DNA of 30,903 nucleotides, from assembly GCA_900550165.1 (NCBI GenBank), contig URQY01000015.1:1-30903 (forward strand), written 5' to 3'. Both the position numbers and the translations under genes were made by a program. This document shows positions 6,055 through 13,541 of this stretch, one piece after another. The stretch is from an uncultured Eubacteriales bacterium. GTDB lineage: Bacteria > Bacillota > Clostridia > Oscillospirales > Oscillospiraceae. How positions within the stretch are numbered: position 1 is the stretch's first letter; every line of letters starts with the position of its first letter. Below the pieces are notes generated by a model, which worked only from the letters and a program-made list of their open reading frames with translations, searched no databases and had not been told where the DNA came from.

Positions 6055-6645
6055 ATGAAGACAAGAACGAAAGTGTGCGCTGCACTGGCCGCAGTGCTGG
6101 CGGTGGCGCTCGTTGTGATAGGGCTTACCTGGAATGCTTCGTTTGTGCCGGATGAGGCGACGCTGCCGGAAAAGATCCGCGATTTTGACAATATCGGCAG
6201 GGAGACGCCCCTCTCGACGGACGTTCGGGTCTATGACGGCGTTGGGATCGGCAGCGAGGCGTGGTATCTCATTGAGGTCGGCGAAGATCTTGATCTCGGC
6301 TATGTGAAGCTGGAGAAAAATTTTCTGGGACGCTATCAGATCGTACACCTTGGTTACGGCGGCGGAAGCTTTTGGGATGGGATCGTGGAGAGCGGCGGAA
6401 CGTATTACTGGCTGCTTGGCGGCAGGGACGTGAGCGGCCGCATCGCGTCTGTCTCCGCGACGGTCGAAGGGAAGAACTACACGATGGAGAACACGACGGG
6501 CGACACGCATTCTCTGCTCTGCACGGAACTGTCCTCCGACTGGTCGCCCGAGGAGGATCATATCGACCGCGAAACGCTCCGCCTGTACGACGAACAGGGG
6601 AACGATATCACCGCAGACTACGATCTGAGCGGCGGGATCCAATAA
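6055..6645 (+). CDS. Membrane-anchored extracytoplasmic protein of unknown function
   Basis: I do not recognise a family. The 196-residue product starts with a basic stretch (MKTRTKVC) and one hydrophobic helix at about 8-26 (uncleaved anchor or signal peptide; no lipobox Cys), then a hydrophilic, acidic domain of about 165 residues with aromatic and Gly-rich segments (GYGGGSFWDG; YYWLLGGRDVSG). It is probably outside the membrane. TAGGAGAACGGT precedes the ATG. The 36-base gap and shared terminator suggest co-transcription with the NSS transporter, but a functional link is only contextual. Confidence 0.75.
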   Translation: MKTRTKVCAALAAVLAVALVVIGLTWNASFVPDEATLPEKIRDFDNIGRETPLSTDVRVYDGVGIGSEAWYLIEVGEDLDLGYVKLEKNFLGRYQIVHLGYGGGSFWDGIVESGGTYYWLLGGRDVSGRIASVSATVEGKNYTMENTTGDTHSLLCTELSSDWSPEEDHIDRETLRLYDEQGNDITADYDLSGGIQ

Positions 6646-6656
6646 AAACTGAAGTT

Positions 6657-6692
6657 GAAAGGAGTTCCGTGCACAGCACGGACTCCTTTTTT
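6657..6692 (+). terminator. Intrinsic terminator after the NSS operon
   Basis: AGGAGT-T-CCGTGC (about 6660-6672) pairs with GCACGG-ACTCCT (6676-6687) with one bulged T and an ACA loop, followed by TTTTTT (6686-6692). It separates the NSS unit from marR-degV. Confidence 0.85.
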
Positions 6693-6699
6693 ATAAAAC

Positions 6700-6717
6700 T
6701 TGTTGACAAATCAACAT
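6700..6717. promoter_or_regulatory. MarR-type operator 1 (overlaps -35)
   Basis: TGTTGA (6701-6706) and TCAACA (6711-6716) form an inverted repeat with a 4-base spacer. It matches the 18-bp operator at 6740-6757 in both half-sites and overlaps the -35 box of the marR promoter, so binding would block RNA polymerase. Confidence 0.7.
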
Positions 6718-6731
6718 TGACGCGCTATGAT
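6703..6731 (+). promoter_or_regulatory. Promoter of marR-degV
   Basis: TTGACA (6703-6708) and TATGAT (6726-6731) are separated by exactly 17 bases. The -35 lies within operator 1, and operator 2 begins 9 bases after the -10, around the expected transcription start. Confidence 0.82.
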
Positions 6732-6739
6732 AAGCGGGC

Positions 6740-6757
6740 TTGTTGATTTATCAACAA
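6740..6757. promoter_or_regulatory. MarR-type operator 2 (at transcription start)
   Basis: TTGTTGAT-TT-ATCAACAA is a perfect 18-bp palindrome. The paired sites are 40 bp apart centre to centre, about four helical turns, so two dimers would bind one DNA face. This pattern supports negative autoregulation by the downstream MarR protein. The core TTGAT-TTATCAA resembles sites of FabT-type fatty-acid regulators, which fits the neighbouring degV, but this is inference. Confidence 0.78.
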
Positions 6758-6784
6758 CTGTGCTTAAAAAAGGAGGAACGCCCC

Positions 6785-7255
6785 ATGGAGGAGCGCTTTG
6801 AAACCTTTACCGTCCTGATCGCGCGCATCAGCCGCAGCATCAAGCGCATCAAGGCGGAGGAAATGGCGGACTTCGAGCTCAAGGGGCCGCACGTGTCGTG
6901 CCTCTACTATCTCTCTCAGCAGGATAGCATGACAGCATCGGAGCTGTGCGAGCGCTGCGACGAGGACAAGGCGGCCATTTCCCGCTCGCTGGATGACCTT
7001 GAAAAAAACGGCTACATCACCTGCGCAAGCGGCGCAGGCAGACGCTACAAGAGCCCGCTGCGCCTGACGGAAAAGGGCGCTGCGGTCGGCCGCGCCGTCG
7101 GGGAGAAGATCACACGCATCGTCGAAGCCGCGAGCGAGGGCCTGAGCGAGGCCGAGCGGCAGACGATGTACCGCGCGCTCACGCTCGTCAGCGAAAATCT
7201 GGATCATATTTACACACACAGAAAAACGGACAGCGGCAGAGCCGCGCAGAACTGA
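6785..7255 (+). CDS. MarR-family transcriptional regulator
   Basis: A 156-residue winged-helix repressor-type protein. Residues about 30-100 carry the DNA-binding domain: GPHVSCLYYLSQQDSMTASELCERCDEDKAAISRSLDDLEKNGYI, then the wing (GRRYKSPLRLTEKG). Flanking helices form the dimer interface. AAGGAGGAA (6770-6778) eight bases before 6785 fixes the ATG; an upstream in-frame start at 6740 lies inside operator 2 and is unlikely. Two palindromes in its promoter argue for autoregulation. It is co-transcribed with degV after 13 bases, so lipid or fatty-acid status may be the signal. The ligand is unknown. Confidence 0.9.
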   Translation: MEERFETFTVLIARISRSIKRIKAEEMADFELKGPHVSCLYYLSQQDSMTASELCERCDEDKAAISRSLDDLEKNGYITCASGAGRRYKSPLRLTEKGAAVGRAVGEKITRIVEAASEGLSEAERQTMYRALTLVSENLDHIYTHRKTDSGRAAQN

Positions 7256-7268
7256 AAAGGAGAAGAAA

Positions 7269-8111
7269 ATGAGTGTTCAGATCATTGTGGATTCAACGGT
7301 CGATATGCCCGAGCGCATGAAGGACCGCTTTCGCATCGTGCCGCTCACGGTGCATTTTGGCAGCGAGGAGTTTATCGATGGCGTGACGATCGATAAGCGG
7401 CGCTTTTATGAGCGGCTTGTTGAGAGCGACGAGCTGCCCACGACCAGCCAGGCGACGCCGGCGGCCTTCGACAAGGAGTTTGCCGAGGTTGCCGCAGCGG
7501 GGGACAGCGCGGTCGTTGTGACGCTCGCGTCGAAATTCTCCGGCACGTACCAGAGCGCGTGCATCGCCGCAGCGGAGTACGACAATATCTACGTTGTGGA
7601 CAGCAAAAGCGCGGCGATCGGCTCGGGCATCCTTGCCGAGTACGCGCTCGAGTGCGCGGATAAGGGCATGGATGCAAAGACCATCGCCGAAGCGCTGGAG
7701 AAGAAGCGGGATGAGATCTGCCTCATCGCGCTGCTCGATACGCTCGAATATCTCAAAAAGGGCGGGCGCATCTCAAAGACCGTCGCCTTCGCCGGGGGAC
7801 TTCTCAACATCAAGCCGGTCATCACCGTGATCGACGGAGAGATTCAGGTCATCGGCAAGGCGAGAGGCTCCAAGCAGGGCAACAATCTGCTGGTGCAGAG
7901 AATCCACGAGAGCGGCGGCATCGACTTTGATGAGCCGATCATTCTGGGCTACAGCGGCCTGAGCGACTCGTATCTCAAAAAGTATGTTGAGGACAGCCGC
8001 GACATCTGGCAGGGCAAGGCAGACTCGCTCGATTCCACGCTCATTTGCAGCGTGATCGGCACGCACACCGGCCCCGGCGTGGTGGCGGTCGCATTCTTCA
8101 AAAAGGGATAA
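7269..8111 (+). CDS. DegV family fatty acid-binding protein
   Basis: DegV/FakB-type proteins bind a fatty acid and, with a FakA kinase, present it for phosphorylation into phospholipid synthesis; not every DegV paralogue is a proven kinase partner. The 280-residue product has the family length and motifs: IIVDSTVDMP at the start, the TTSQATPAAF segment (about 58-67), KFSGTYQSACIAA (about 96-108), VVDSKSAAIGSG, and LEYLKKGGRISK. Co-transcribed with a MarR regulator (RBS AAAGGAGAA). No FakA-like gene is in the window. Confidence 0.92.
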   Translation: MSVQIIVDSTVDMPERMKDRFRIVPLTVHFGSEEFIDGVTIDKRRFYERLVESDELPTTSQATPAAFDKEFAEVAAAGDSAVVVTLASKFSGTYQSACIAAAEYDNIYVVDSKSAAIGSGILAEYALECADKGMDAKTIAEALEKKRDEICLIALLDTLEYLKKGGRISKTVAFAGGLLNIKPVITVIDGEIQVIGKARGSKQGNNLLVQRIHESGGIDFDEPIILGYSGLSDSYLKKYVEDSRDIWQGKADSLDSTLICSVIGTHTGPGVVAVAFFKKG

Positions 8112-8121
8112 CGGCATAAGG

Positions 8122-8153
8122 AAAAGCAGGAAAACATTGTTTTCCTGCTTTTT
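8122..8153. terminator. Bidirectional terminator between degV and the ABC importer
   Basis: AAAAGCAGGAAAAC (8122-8135) pairs with GTTTTCCTGCTTTT (8139-8152) with a 3-base loop. A-rich and T-rich flanks on the two sides allow it to stop transcription from both convergent units. Confidence 0.9.
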
Positions 8154-8208
8154 CGATCATTCTGCCGCGATCCGGCGAGGGAGAATCGTCCGCCGCACTC
8201 AGGAGAAA

Positions 8209-8997
8209 TCAGCGCTTCACTGCGCCGCCGGGAAGAGAGACGGTGCAGGCAGTTCCGCCGATGTCCACGCTGCGCACAGCGACGGGGATGCCGTAGAGCG
8301 CGGAGAGCACCGGCTCGGTGAGCACCTGCGCGGACGGACCGTCGGCCAGAATGCTGCCGTCCTTGAGCGCAAGCACTCGCGTGGCATGGCGGAAGGCCTG
8401 ATTCGGGTCGTGACTCGAAAAAATGACGGTATAGCCGTCCTTCCCAAGCTGTGCAACGCGCTCCATGACATGGTAGCTGTTGCCGTAGTCAAGGTTTGCG
8501 GTCGGCTCGTCCATGATGAGCACGCGCGCATTCTGCACCAGCGCCCGGGCGATGAGCATGAGCTGGCGCTCGCCGCCGCTGATTTTGCGGCTGCCGCGCT
8601 CGGCAAGGTGCGCGATGCCGAGCTGGGAGAGTGTCCGCATGACGAGCGCCTGCTGCGCTGCCGTCGGACCCTCCAGCGCGCCGAGCTTTGCCGTCACACC
8701 CATGAGAACGCTTTCGCGCACGGTGTAATTGAAGGTCGGAGAATAGGATTGCGGAATGTAGGCGATTTCGCGCGCAAGCGCGCGGCGGGAAAAATCGGAA
8801 AGCGCTTTGCCGTCGATTCGGACCTCGCCGCGCTGCGGCTTGAGAAAGCCGAGAAGACAGCGAAAAAGCGTCGATTTGCCCACGCCGTTTGGACCGAGCA
8901 GGGCGATGACCTCGCCGCCGCGCGCGGAAAAGCTGACATTTTGCAGCACAGGCGCGCCGCCGTAGGAAAAGGAAAGGGTGCGAACGTCAATTGCCAT
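8209..8997 (-). CDS. ABC transporter ATP-binding protein (iron-siderophore/heme/cobalamin type, FecE/BtuD-like)
   Basis: The ATPase that drives import by the adjacent FecCD-type permease. The 262-residue product has Walker A GPNGVGKST (residues 35-43), a Q-loop (YIPQSYSP), the signature ISGGERQLMLIARAL, Walker B VLIMDEPTANLD and the H-loop (FSSHD). These details match the FecE/FhuC/BtuD subfamily. The ATG at 8997 overlaps the end of the permease gene by 11 bases and has a G-rich RBS (GGGGGGGAG), indicating translational coupling. A longer upstream start would overlap the permease more and lacks an RBS. Substrate (siderophore, heme or corrinoid) cannot be fixed from this gene. Confidence 0.93.
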   Translation of the reverse strand: MAIDVRTLSFSYGGAPVLQNVSFSARGGEVIALLGPNGVGKSTLFRCLLGFLKPQRGEVRIDGKALSDFSRRALAREIAYIPQSYSPTFNYTVRESVLMGVTAKLGALEGPTAAQQALVMRTLSQLGIAHLAERGSRKISGGERQLMLIARALVQNARVLIMDEPTANLDYGNSYHVMERVAQLGKDGYTVIFSSHDPNQAFRHATRVLALKDGSILADGPSAQVLTEPVLSALYGIPVAVRSVDIGGTACTVSLPGGAVKR

Positions 8998-10033
8998 TGT
9001 GCTCCCCCCCCGACAGGATGAGATAAAGGAATACCGGCGCGCCGACAAAGCTCGTCAGGATGCCGAGCGGGATCTCCGCGGTCGTGATCGTGCGGGCGAT
9101 GGTGTCGACCAGAATCAAAAAGGCTGCGCCAAGCAGCGCACAGGACGGCAGGAGCTTTCGGTAGTCGTAGCCGAAGAGAATGCGGCAGAAGTGCGGAATC
9201 ACCAGCCCCACCCAGCCGATCATGCCGCTGATGGCGACGCTGGCAGCGGTCATCAGCGTGGCACAGAAGATGACAACCAGACGGAGCCGACGCGTGTCAA
9301 CGCCCATGCTGCGCGCCTCGGCCTCGCTGAGCGTCAGCAAATTGATGCGCCAGCGCAGAAGCAGCAGCGGAACGAGTCCCAGCAGGATGGGGAGCGCGGC
9401 AAAGCGCACATCGCGTCCGCGGATGCTCGTGAGCGAGCCCATCAGCCAGTAGGTGATGGCGGGCAGCTGATTTTCCGTGTCCGCCACGAGCTTGATCAGC
9501 GACGTGCCTGAGGTGAAAAGCGAAGAGATCATCATGCCCGCGAGCACCATGGAGAGCGTGGAATCCATGCGGCTTTTTCGGCTGATGAGATAGGCGAGCA
9601 GTACCGCGGCCAGGCCAAAACAGAACGCACTGAGCGTGACGCCGAAGTAGCTCAGCGACAGGAAGAGCGCCAGCGCCGCGCCGAAGCCCGCGCCCGTCGA
9701 TGCGCCGAGCAGATCGGGCGAGACCATGGGGTTGCGGAACATTCCCTGGTAAGAAACGCCCGCAACGCTCAGCGCTGCACCGATGAGCGAAGCGGCAAGG
9801 ATGCGCGGCAGACGCACATTGAGCACGACCGCGGACTCCGCGTCTGTCCAGAATGCGGCAAGCCCCCATCTTGCGTGGGACACGGCACGCAGCGCGCCGT
9901 CGAGCAGGATGCAGACGGTCTTGTCCACACGCACGGCATAGCGGCCAACGGTGAACGCACCGAAGAAAATGAACAAAAACGCAGCGGTGAGAACGGCAAA
10001 TCGCCGTGCGGAGCGATCGGGTGACAGAGCCAT
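8987..10033 (-). CDS. FecCD/BtuC-family ABC transporter permease
   Basis: Membrane subunit of a type II importer. The 348-residue product has about ten hydrophobic segments and the family hallmarks: LRLPRILAASLIGAALSVAG-like region (VRLPRILAASLIGA), YQGMFRNPMVSPDLLGASTGAGFGA, and the EAA-like coupling region near LSEAEARSMGVDTRRLR, then GMIGWVGLVIPHFCR and the C-terminal ITTAEIPLGILTSFVGAPVFLYLI. The ATG at 10033 follows AAAGGAA by seven bases. It overlaps the ATPase gene and is divergent from the receptor gene at 10230. Confidence 0.93.
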   Translation of the reverse strand: MALSPDRSARRFAVLTAAFLFIFFGAFTVGRYAVRVDKTVCILLDGALRAVSHARWGLAAFWTDAESAVVLNVRLPRILAASLIGAALSVAGVSYQGMFRNPMVSPDLLGASTGAGFGAALALFLSLSYFGVTLSAFCFGLAAVLLAYLISRKSRMDSTLSMVLAGMMISSLFTSGTSLIKLVADTENQLPAITYWLMGSLTSIRGRDVRFAALPILLGLVPLLLLRWRINLLTLSEAEARSMGVDTRRLRLVVIFCATLMTAASVAISGMIGWVGLVIPHFCRILFGYDYRKLLPSCALLGAAFLILVDTIARTITTAEIPLGILTSFVGAPVFLYLILSGGEHNGN

Positions 10034-10081
10034 AAGAATTCCTTTCTGCGGTATCTTTGAAGAGAAGAACGATTCCATCTT

Positions 10082-10110
10082 ACCTTATCACGCCGCGGAA
10101 AGCGCGTCAA
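10082..10110 (-). promoter_or_regulatory. Probable promoter of the permease-ATPase operon
   Basis: On the minus strand TTGACG (10110-10105) is followed after 17 bases by TAAGGT (10087-10082). The -35 is good, the -10 weak. It is the best candidate in the 196-base divergent gap. Confidence 0.45.
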
Positions 10111-10166
10111 GATGGAAGCGGGAATGCCGCGATCTATGGTTTTTTTCGAACAGAGCCGGACGTTGC

Positions 10167-10195
10167 TTGACAAGAAAAGGGGAACGAACTATTAT
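10167..10195 (+). promoter_or_regulatory. Strong promoter of the receptor/ExbB-like operon
   Basis: TTGACA (10167-10172), 17-base spacer, TATTAT (10190-10195). A near-consensus housekeeping promoter directly upstream of the receptor gene, with the expected start near 10202. Confidence 0.85.
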
Positions 10196-10214
10196 TATTC
10201 TCAAGAAAGAATAA
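10195..10214. promoter_or_regulatory. 7-6-7 inverted repeat at the transcription start (putative operator)
   Basis: TTATTCT (10195-10201) and AGAATAA (10208-10214) form a perfect inverted repeat with a 6-base spacer, overlapping the last base of the -10 box and the start site. The position suits a repressor such as a metal-dependent regulator, but it does not match the Fur or DtxR consensus I know. Confidence 0.55.
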
Positions 10215-10229
10215 CGATGGCGAGGACAG

Positions 10230-11318
10230 ATGATGAAACGACTGTTTTCCATATTGCTCTGCATCGTGATGATGCTGAACCTTTTGAGTGGCTGCTCATC
10301 GGGCGGCGGCGCGGCGGCCGGAGAAGAGACCGTTGCCTTTACCGATTCCCTCGGCCGCACGGTGCAGATCCCGAAGGAGCTGACACGCATCGCACCCAGC
10401 GGCTCGGTAGCGACGATGATCCTTGCAACCATCGCACCGGAATACATGGTATCCGTCAGCGCGACGCCGTCGAGCGCGCAGTATCGGTATCTGCCGCAGA
10501 ATCTCCTGACGCTGCCGACCACGGGGCAGATGTACGGCAGCAAGAGCACGCTGAATCTGGAGACGCTGCTCTCGTGCAACGCCCAGCTCGTCATCGACCT
10601 TGGCGACAGGAAGGAGAATATGGAGCAGGATCTCGACGCGCTGCAAAAGCAGATCGGCATTCCCGTCATCTTTCTCGAAGCGGACGTTGCCCACATGGAG
10701 AAAATGTACCGCACGCTCGGCTCGATCTTATCCGGCAAGGAGGTGCGCGGCAATGAGTTGGCGGACTTCGCGGCGGAGACGGTCGACATGGCGGCGGAGA
10801 ACAGCGCAAAGATCACGGATGAAGAGCGCGTGCGCGTGATGTATACTTCGGGCGTATCCGGCCTCGACACAAATGCCGACGGCTCGACGCAGGCGCAGGT
10901 GCTCTCACTTGTCGGTGCGGAGAATGCTGTCGTCGTGCCCGAGGTGTCAAATCGCGGCGGCGGCAGCACGATCAACTTGGAGCAACTCTACAACTTTGAC
11001 CCGGATGTCATCGTCTTTGCCGCCGGCAGCATCTACGGGACGGCGGCGGAGGACCCCGCATGGAATCAGCTTTCCGCGATTCGGGACGGGAGGTACTATG
11101 AAATTCCGGGGATGCCCTATAACTGGCTCTCCAATCCGCCGTCGATCAATATGCTGCTCGGCGTGTGGTGGCTGGGCAACCTACTGTACCCGCAATACTA
11201 CGACTACGACATGACGGAAAAGACACAGGAGGCGTTCCGTGTTCTGTGGGATTATGAGCTGAGCGCGGACGAGGCGGAAGAGATGCTGCAAAACTCCGCC
11301 TTAAAGGGAACGGCATGA
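10230..11318 (+). CDS. ABC transporter substrate-binding lipoprotein (FecB/BtuF-like)
   Basis: Extracytoplasmic receptor for the divergent FecCD-type importer. The 362-residue product has a signal peptide with lipobox LSGC (lipid-modified Cys22), a Ser/Gly linker, and the periplasmic-binding fold of the siderophore/heme/cobalamin group: FTDSLGRTVQIPKELTRIAPSG (about 36-57), the inter-lobe region LNLETLLSCNAQLVIDLG, and DPDVIVFAAGSI. The C-terminal half (IPGMPYNWLSNPPSINMLLGVWWLGNLLYP) resembles the clostridial iron/corrinoid receptors. The first of two adjacent ATGs (10230 or 10233) after GAGGACAG is used. Its stop overlaps the next start (ATGA), binding it to the surface protein operon rather than to its own permease. 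Confidence 0.92.
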   Translation: MMKRLFSILLCIVMMLNLLSGCSSGGGAAAGEETVAFTDSLGRTVQIPKELTRIAPSGSVATMILATIAPEYMVSVSATPSSAQYRYLPQNLLTLPTTGQMYGSKSTLNLETLLSCNAQLVIDLGDRKENMEQDLDALQKQIGIPVIFLEADVAHMEKMYRTLGSILSGKEVRGNELADFAAETVDMAAENSAKITDEERVRVMYTSGVSGLDTNADGSTQAQVLSLVGAENAVVVPEVSNRGGGSTINLEQLYNFDPDVIVFAAGSIYGTAAEDPAWNQLSAIRDGRYYEIPGMPYNWLSNPPSINMLLGVWWLGNLLYPQYYDYDMTEKTQEAFRVLWDYELSADEAEEMLQNSALKGTA

Positions 11319-12550
11319 TGCACAGGAAGAAACTGCTGACGCGCTTGCTCCTGCTCGCAGCCCTGCTGACGGCGCTGACCGTCGGCGTGCAGGCGGATGC
11401 CGTGACGGATACGATCGGCGTTTACATTGGCTATTTTGGCTGGAGCGAGGACCAATACGTCGAAAAGGCGACGTACCACTGGACGCAGCTCGACGACTGG
11501 TATGGGGGAGCGCTCGACACGCACGAGGTCGTTTACTCTTATTACAATGGCTCACGCACATATCTTGCGCTCGGTCGCGGATTCTACATCCGCGACCTGC
11601 TGGAATACGCGGGCGTCGACCTCAATTCCATCGCGTCCATCGACTTTTTTACAAAGGACCATTCGAACGGGGCCTACCGCTCGTTCACGAAAAAGGCGCT
11701 GTTCGACTCGCCGCGCTATTATTTCCCCTATCTTGCGGCCAACGAAGAGACGGGAGCGCTTTACTCCGCCGACGGCGGCGACGATCTGTGGGTCGGCGCG
11801 CAGCAGGTGGAGGCGATGCTTGCACTGGAGGATTACACGCAATGGGATGCGGTCGGCATCGACTTTGAAGCGCTGGCGGATGCGAGTCTGTATTCCACCG
11901 GCAGCCGCTTCCACCTCTTTTTCGGACAGGCCTCGCCGCAGGAGCAGGGGACAAGCTCGGCGGCGAAGTATGTCTACAAGATCCTTGTCACGTTTGCGGG
12001 CGCGCCGGTGCTCTCGACGGAGGAGACGGACCTTTCCCTCACCGTCGGCAGCGACCACGCGCTGCATCTGTCTGTTTCGGCGGAGGATGTGCTGCTCGAC
12101 GACTATGTGAGCGCCCATATCATCTGGACATCGAGCGATGAGAGCGTCGTCAAGGTTGATGCAAACGGCAATCTGACGCCCGTGGGCGATGGCACGGCCA
12201 CCGTGACGGCGTCCTACGGCAGTGCATCGACCGCTGTGAGCGTTCGCGTGGGCGGCGGCAGCGGCAGCGGGCAGGGAGACGGCCTGATAGGGGAGAGCGG
12301 CGGGCAGACGAATGACAATGCTGCTGCCTCTCAGAAGCCGCAGGGCGTTTACATTCTCTCCGGCGCTGCTCTGCAGCGCGAAACGAGCCCGGCCGGAACG
12401 GCTGCGGGTGAAAAAATGGGCGACGGCAGCACGCAGCTCGAGCTGACGGCGGCAAACGACGCACCCGTCGCGCTGACGTTTGCCGTACTGGGTGCGTTTG
12501 CACTGCTGGGCTACGGCTATGGCGTATGGCGCTACAAAAAATTACGATAA
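11315..12550 (+). CDS. Membrane-anchored surface protein with SUOX-like and bacterial Ig-like (BIG2) domains
   Basis: No single family covers it. The 411-residue product has a signal peptide (1-27), a domain of about 200 residues, a BIG2-type Ig-like domain at about 230-310 (IIWTSSDESVVKVDANGNLTPVGDGTATVTAS), a Gly/Ser linker, and a C-terminal membrane helix (about 386-404) followed by WRYKKLR. The first domain has GFYIRDLLEYAGVDLNSIASIDF and later RFHLFFGQ-SP, a pattern resembling the molybdopterin-binding sulfite-oxidase fold (RGVPLRDLL; RLVFGQ), but I see no conserved cofactor Cys, so it may be a non-enzymatic relative. It overlaps the receptor by 4 bases (ATGA). It probably stands at the outer membrane face next to the receptor. 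Ligand binding is inferred. Confidence 0.75.
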   Translation: MMHRKKLLTRLLLLAALLTALTVGVQADAVTDTIGVYIGYFGWSEDQYVEKATYHWTQLDDWYGGALDTHEVVYSYYNGSRTYLALGRGFYIRDLLEYAGVDLNSIASIDFFTKDHSNGAYRSFTKKALFDSPRYYFPYLAANEETGALYSADGGDDLWVGAQQVEAMLALEDYTQWDAVGIDFEALADASLYSTGSRFHLFFGQASPQEQGTSSAAKYVYKILVTFAGAPVLSTEETDLSLTVGSDHALHLSVSAEDVLLDDYVSAHIIWTSSDESVVKVDANGNLTPVGDGTATVTASYGSASTAVSVRVGGGSGSGQGDGLIGESGGQTNDNAAASQKPQGVYILSGAALQRETSPAGTAAGEKMGDGSTQLELTAANDAPVALTFAVLGAFALLGYGYGVWRYKKLR

Positions 12551-12570
12551 CGATTCAGGGAGAAACGATC

Positions 12571-13221
12571 ATGCCTTCCACAACGACTGAGACAACATTC
12601 CGCATCCACGACGTGCTGCGCGCGGTGTCTTCCGCGCTCGAGGTGCCCGTGGTCATCGTGCTGATCCTGTTCCTGCTTGCGGCGGCAGTGCTGACGGGCT
12701 GGGTCATTGCGGAGTTTTTCACCGAGCGCCGCCATCTGAAGGTGGCGCTGCCGCAGCTGCTTGAGGATCTGCGCACGGCGGATGACCGCGCGGCGGTCAT
12801 CGAAGCGAGCGGCCTTCTGCGGCGGCAGAAGGATGCCCTGCTCGAGCTGCTCAATCACCCAGACTTCAACGGTGAGATGCGCGAGACGCTCGCCGTCCGC
12901 CTTTTGGAGCAGGAGCAGGACCGCTATGACAGGATCGTCAAGCTCAGTGAGCTGCTGGCGCGTCTGGCGCCGATGTTCGGTCTGCTCGGCACGCTCATCC
13001 CGCTTGGCCCCGGCATCATCGCCCTGGGACAGGGCGACACCTATACGCTCTCTACCTCACTTCTGATGGCGTTTGATACGACGGTTGCGGGTCTTGTTGC
13101 CGCGGCGTTTGCCACAGTGATCTCGACTGTCCGCCGCGGCTGGTACCGCGAGTATGCCTCAATTCTGGAGGCGGCGGCGGAAATGCTGCTTGAGACCGAA
13201 AAGGCAGGTGAGCGCGCATGA
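12571..13221 (+). CDS. MotA/TolQ/ExbB-family proton channel protein
   Basis: ExbB/TolQ proteins form pentameric proton channels that power outer-membrane transport or envelope tasks. The 216-residue product has a first membrane helix at about 25-48, a cytoplasmic helical domain (about 49-125), and the conserved pair of helices: LARLAPMFGLLGTLIPLGPGIIALGQGD (about 128-155) and LSTSLLMAFDTTVAGLVAAAFATVIS (about 160-185) with the family T-T-AGL motif. The LIPLGPG variant is what I recall from the DUF2149-linked subgroup of methanogens and Clostridia. The ATG at 12571 follows CAGGGAGA; an earlier ATG at 12526 overlaps the previous gene and lacks an RBS. It overlaps the ExbD-like gene by 4 bases. 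Confidence 0.9.
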   Translation: MPSTTTETTFRIHDVLRAVSSALEVPVVIVLILFLLAAAVLTGWVIAEFFTERRHLKVALPQLLEDLRTADDRAAVIEASGLLRRQKDALLELLNHPDFNGEMRETLAVRLLEQEQDRYDRIVKLSELLARLAPMFGLLGTLIPLGPGIIALGQGDTYTLSTSLLMAFDTTVAGLVAAAFATVISTVRRGWYREYASILEAAAEMLLETEKAGERA

Positions 13222-13541
13222 ACCGGCTGCGCTCGCGCGCCCTTTCCCGCCGCACAGAGGAAGCGCCCGTTGACCCGATGAGCTCGATCGGCAATCTGGC
13301 CGACGCGATGCTCGTGCTGGCTGTCGGCATCATGCTGGCGCTCATTTTGAACTGGAATGTGGATATCTCCACGCCGCAGGTGCAGAAGCCGGTCGATCCC
13401 ATCCCCTTTGAGGAAGACGACTTGACACAGGCGCCCGACGATTCGCAGGTGCTCGATGGCGGCGATCTGCAGGAGATGGGCACCGTCTACTACGACGCCG
13501 CAACGGGCACCTATTACATCGTGCAGAACGGAGGCAAATGA
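13218..13541 (+). CDS. DUF2149 ExbD-like protein
   Basis: The 107-residue product has an N-terminal cytoplasmic basic stretch, one membrane helix (about 24-45, GNLADAMLVLAVGIMLALIL) and an extracytoplasmic acidic tail. The segment LADAMLVL mirrors the ExbD/TolR helix (typically IDVMLVLL), and Asp29 matches the proton-carrying Asp of ExbD. DPMSSIGNLADAML also fits the DUF2149 start (DPM-G--NLFD). The C-terminal tail is about 60 residues, shorter than the periplasmic domain of ExbD. ATGA overlaps on both sides (13218 and 13538) indicate translational coupling with the ExbB-like and the giant surface gene. Confidence 0.85.
   Translation: MNRLRSRALSRRTEEAPVDPMSSIGNLADAMLVLAVGIMLALILNWNVDISTPQVQKPVDPIPFEEDDLTQAPDDSQVLDGGDLQEMGTVYYDAATGTYYIVQNGGK

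Noticed and set aside
12526..12570. Upstream ATG for the ExbB-like gene
   Set aside because: It overlaps the end of the previous gene and has no RBS, whereas 12571 follows CAGGGAGA at normal spacing.
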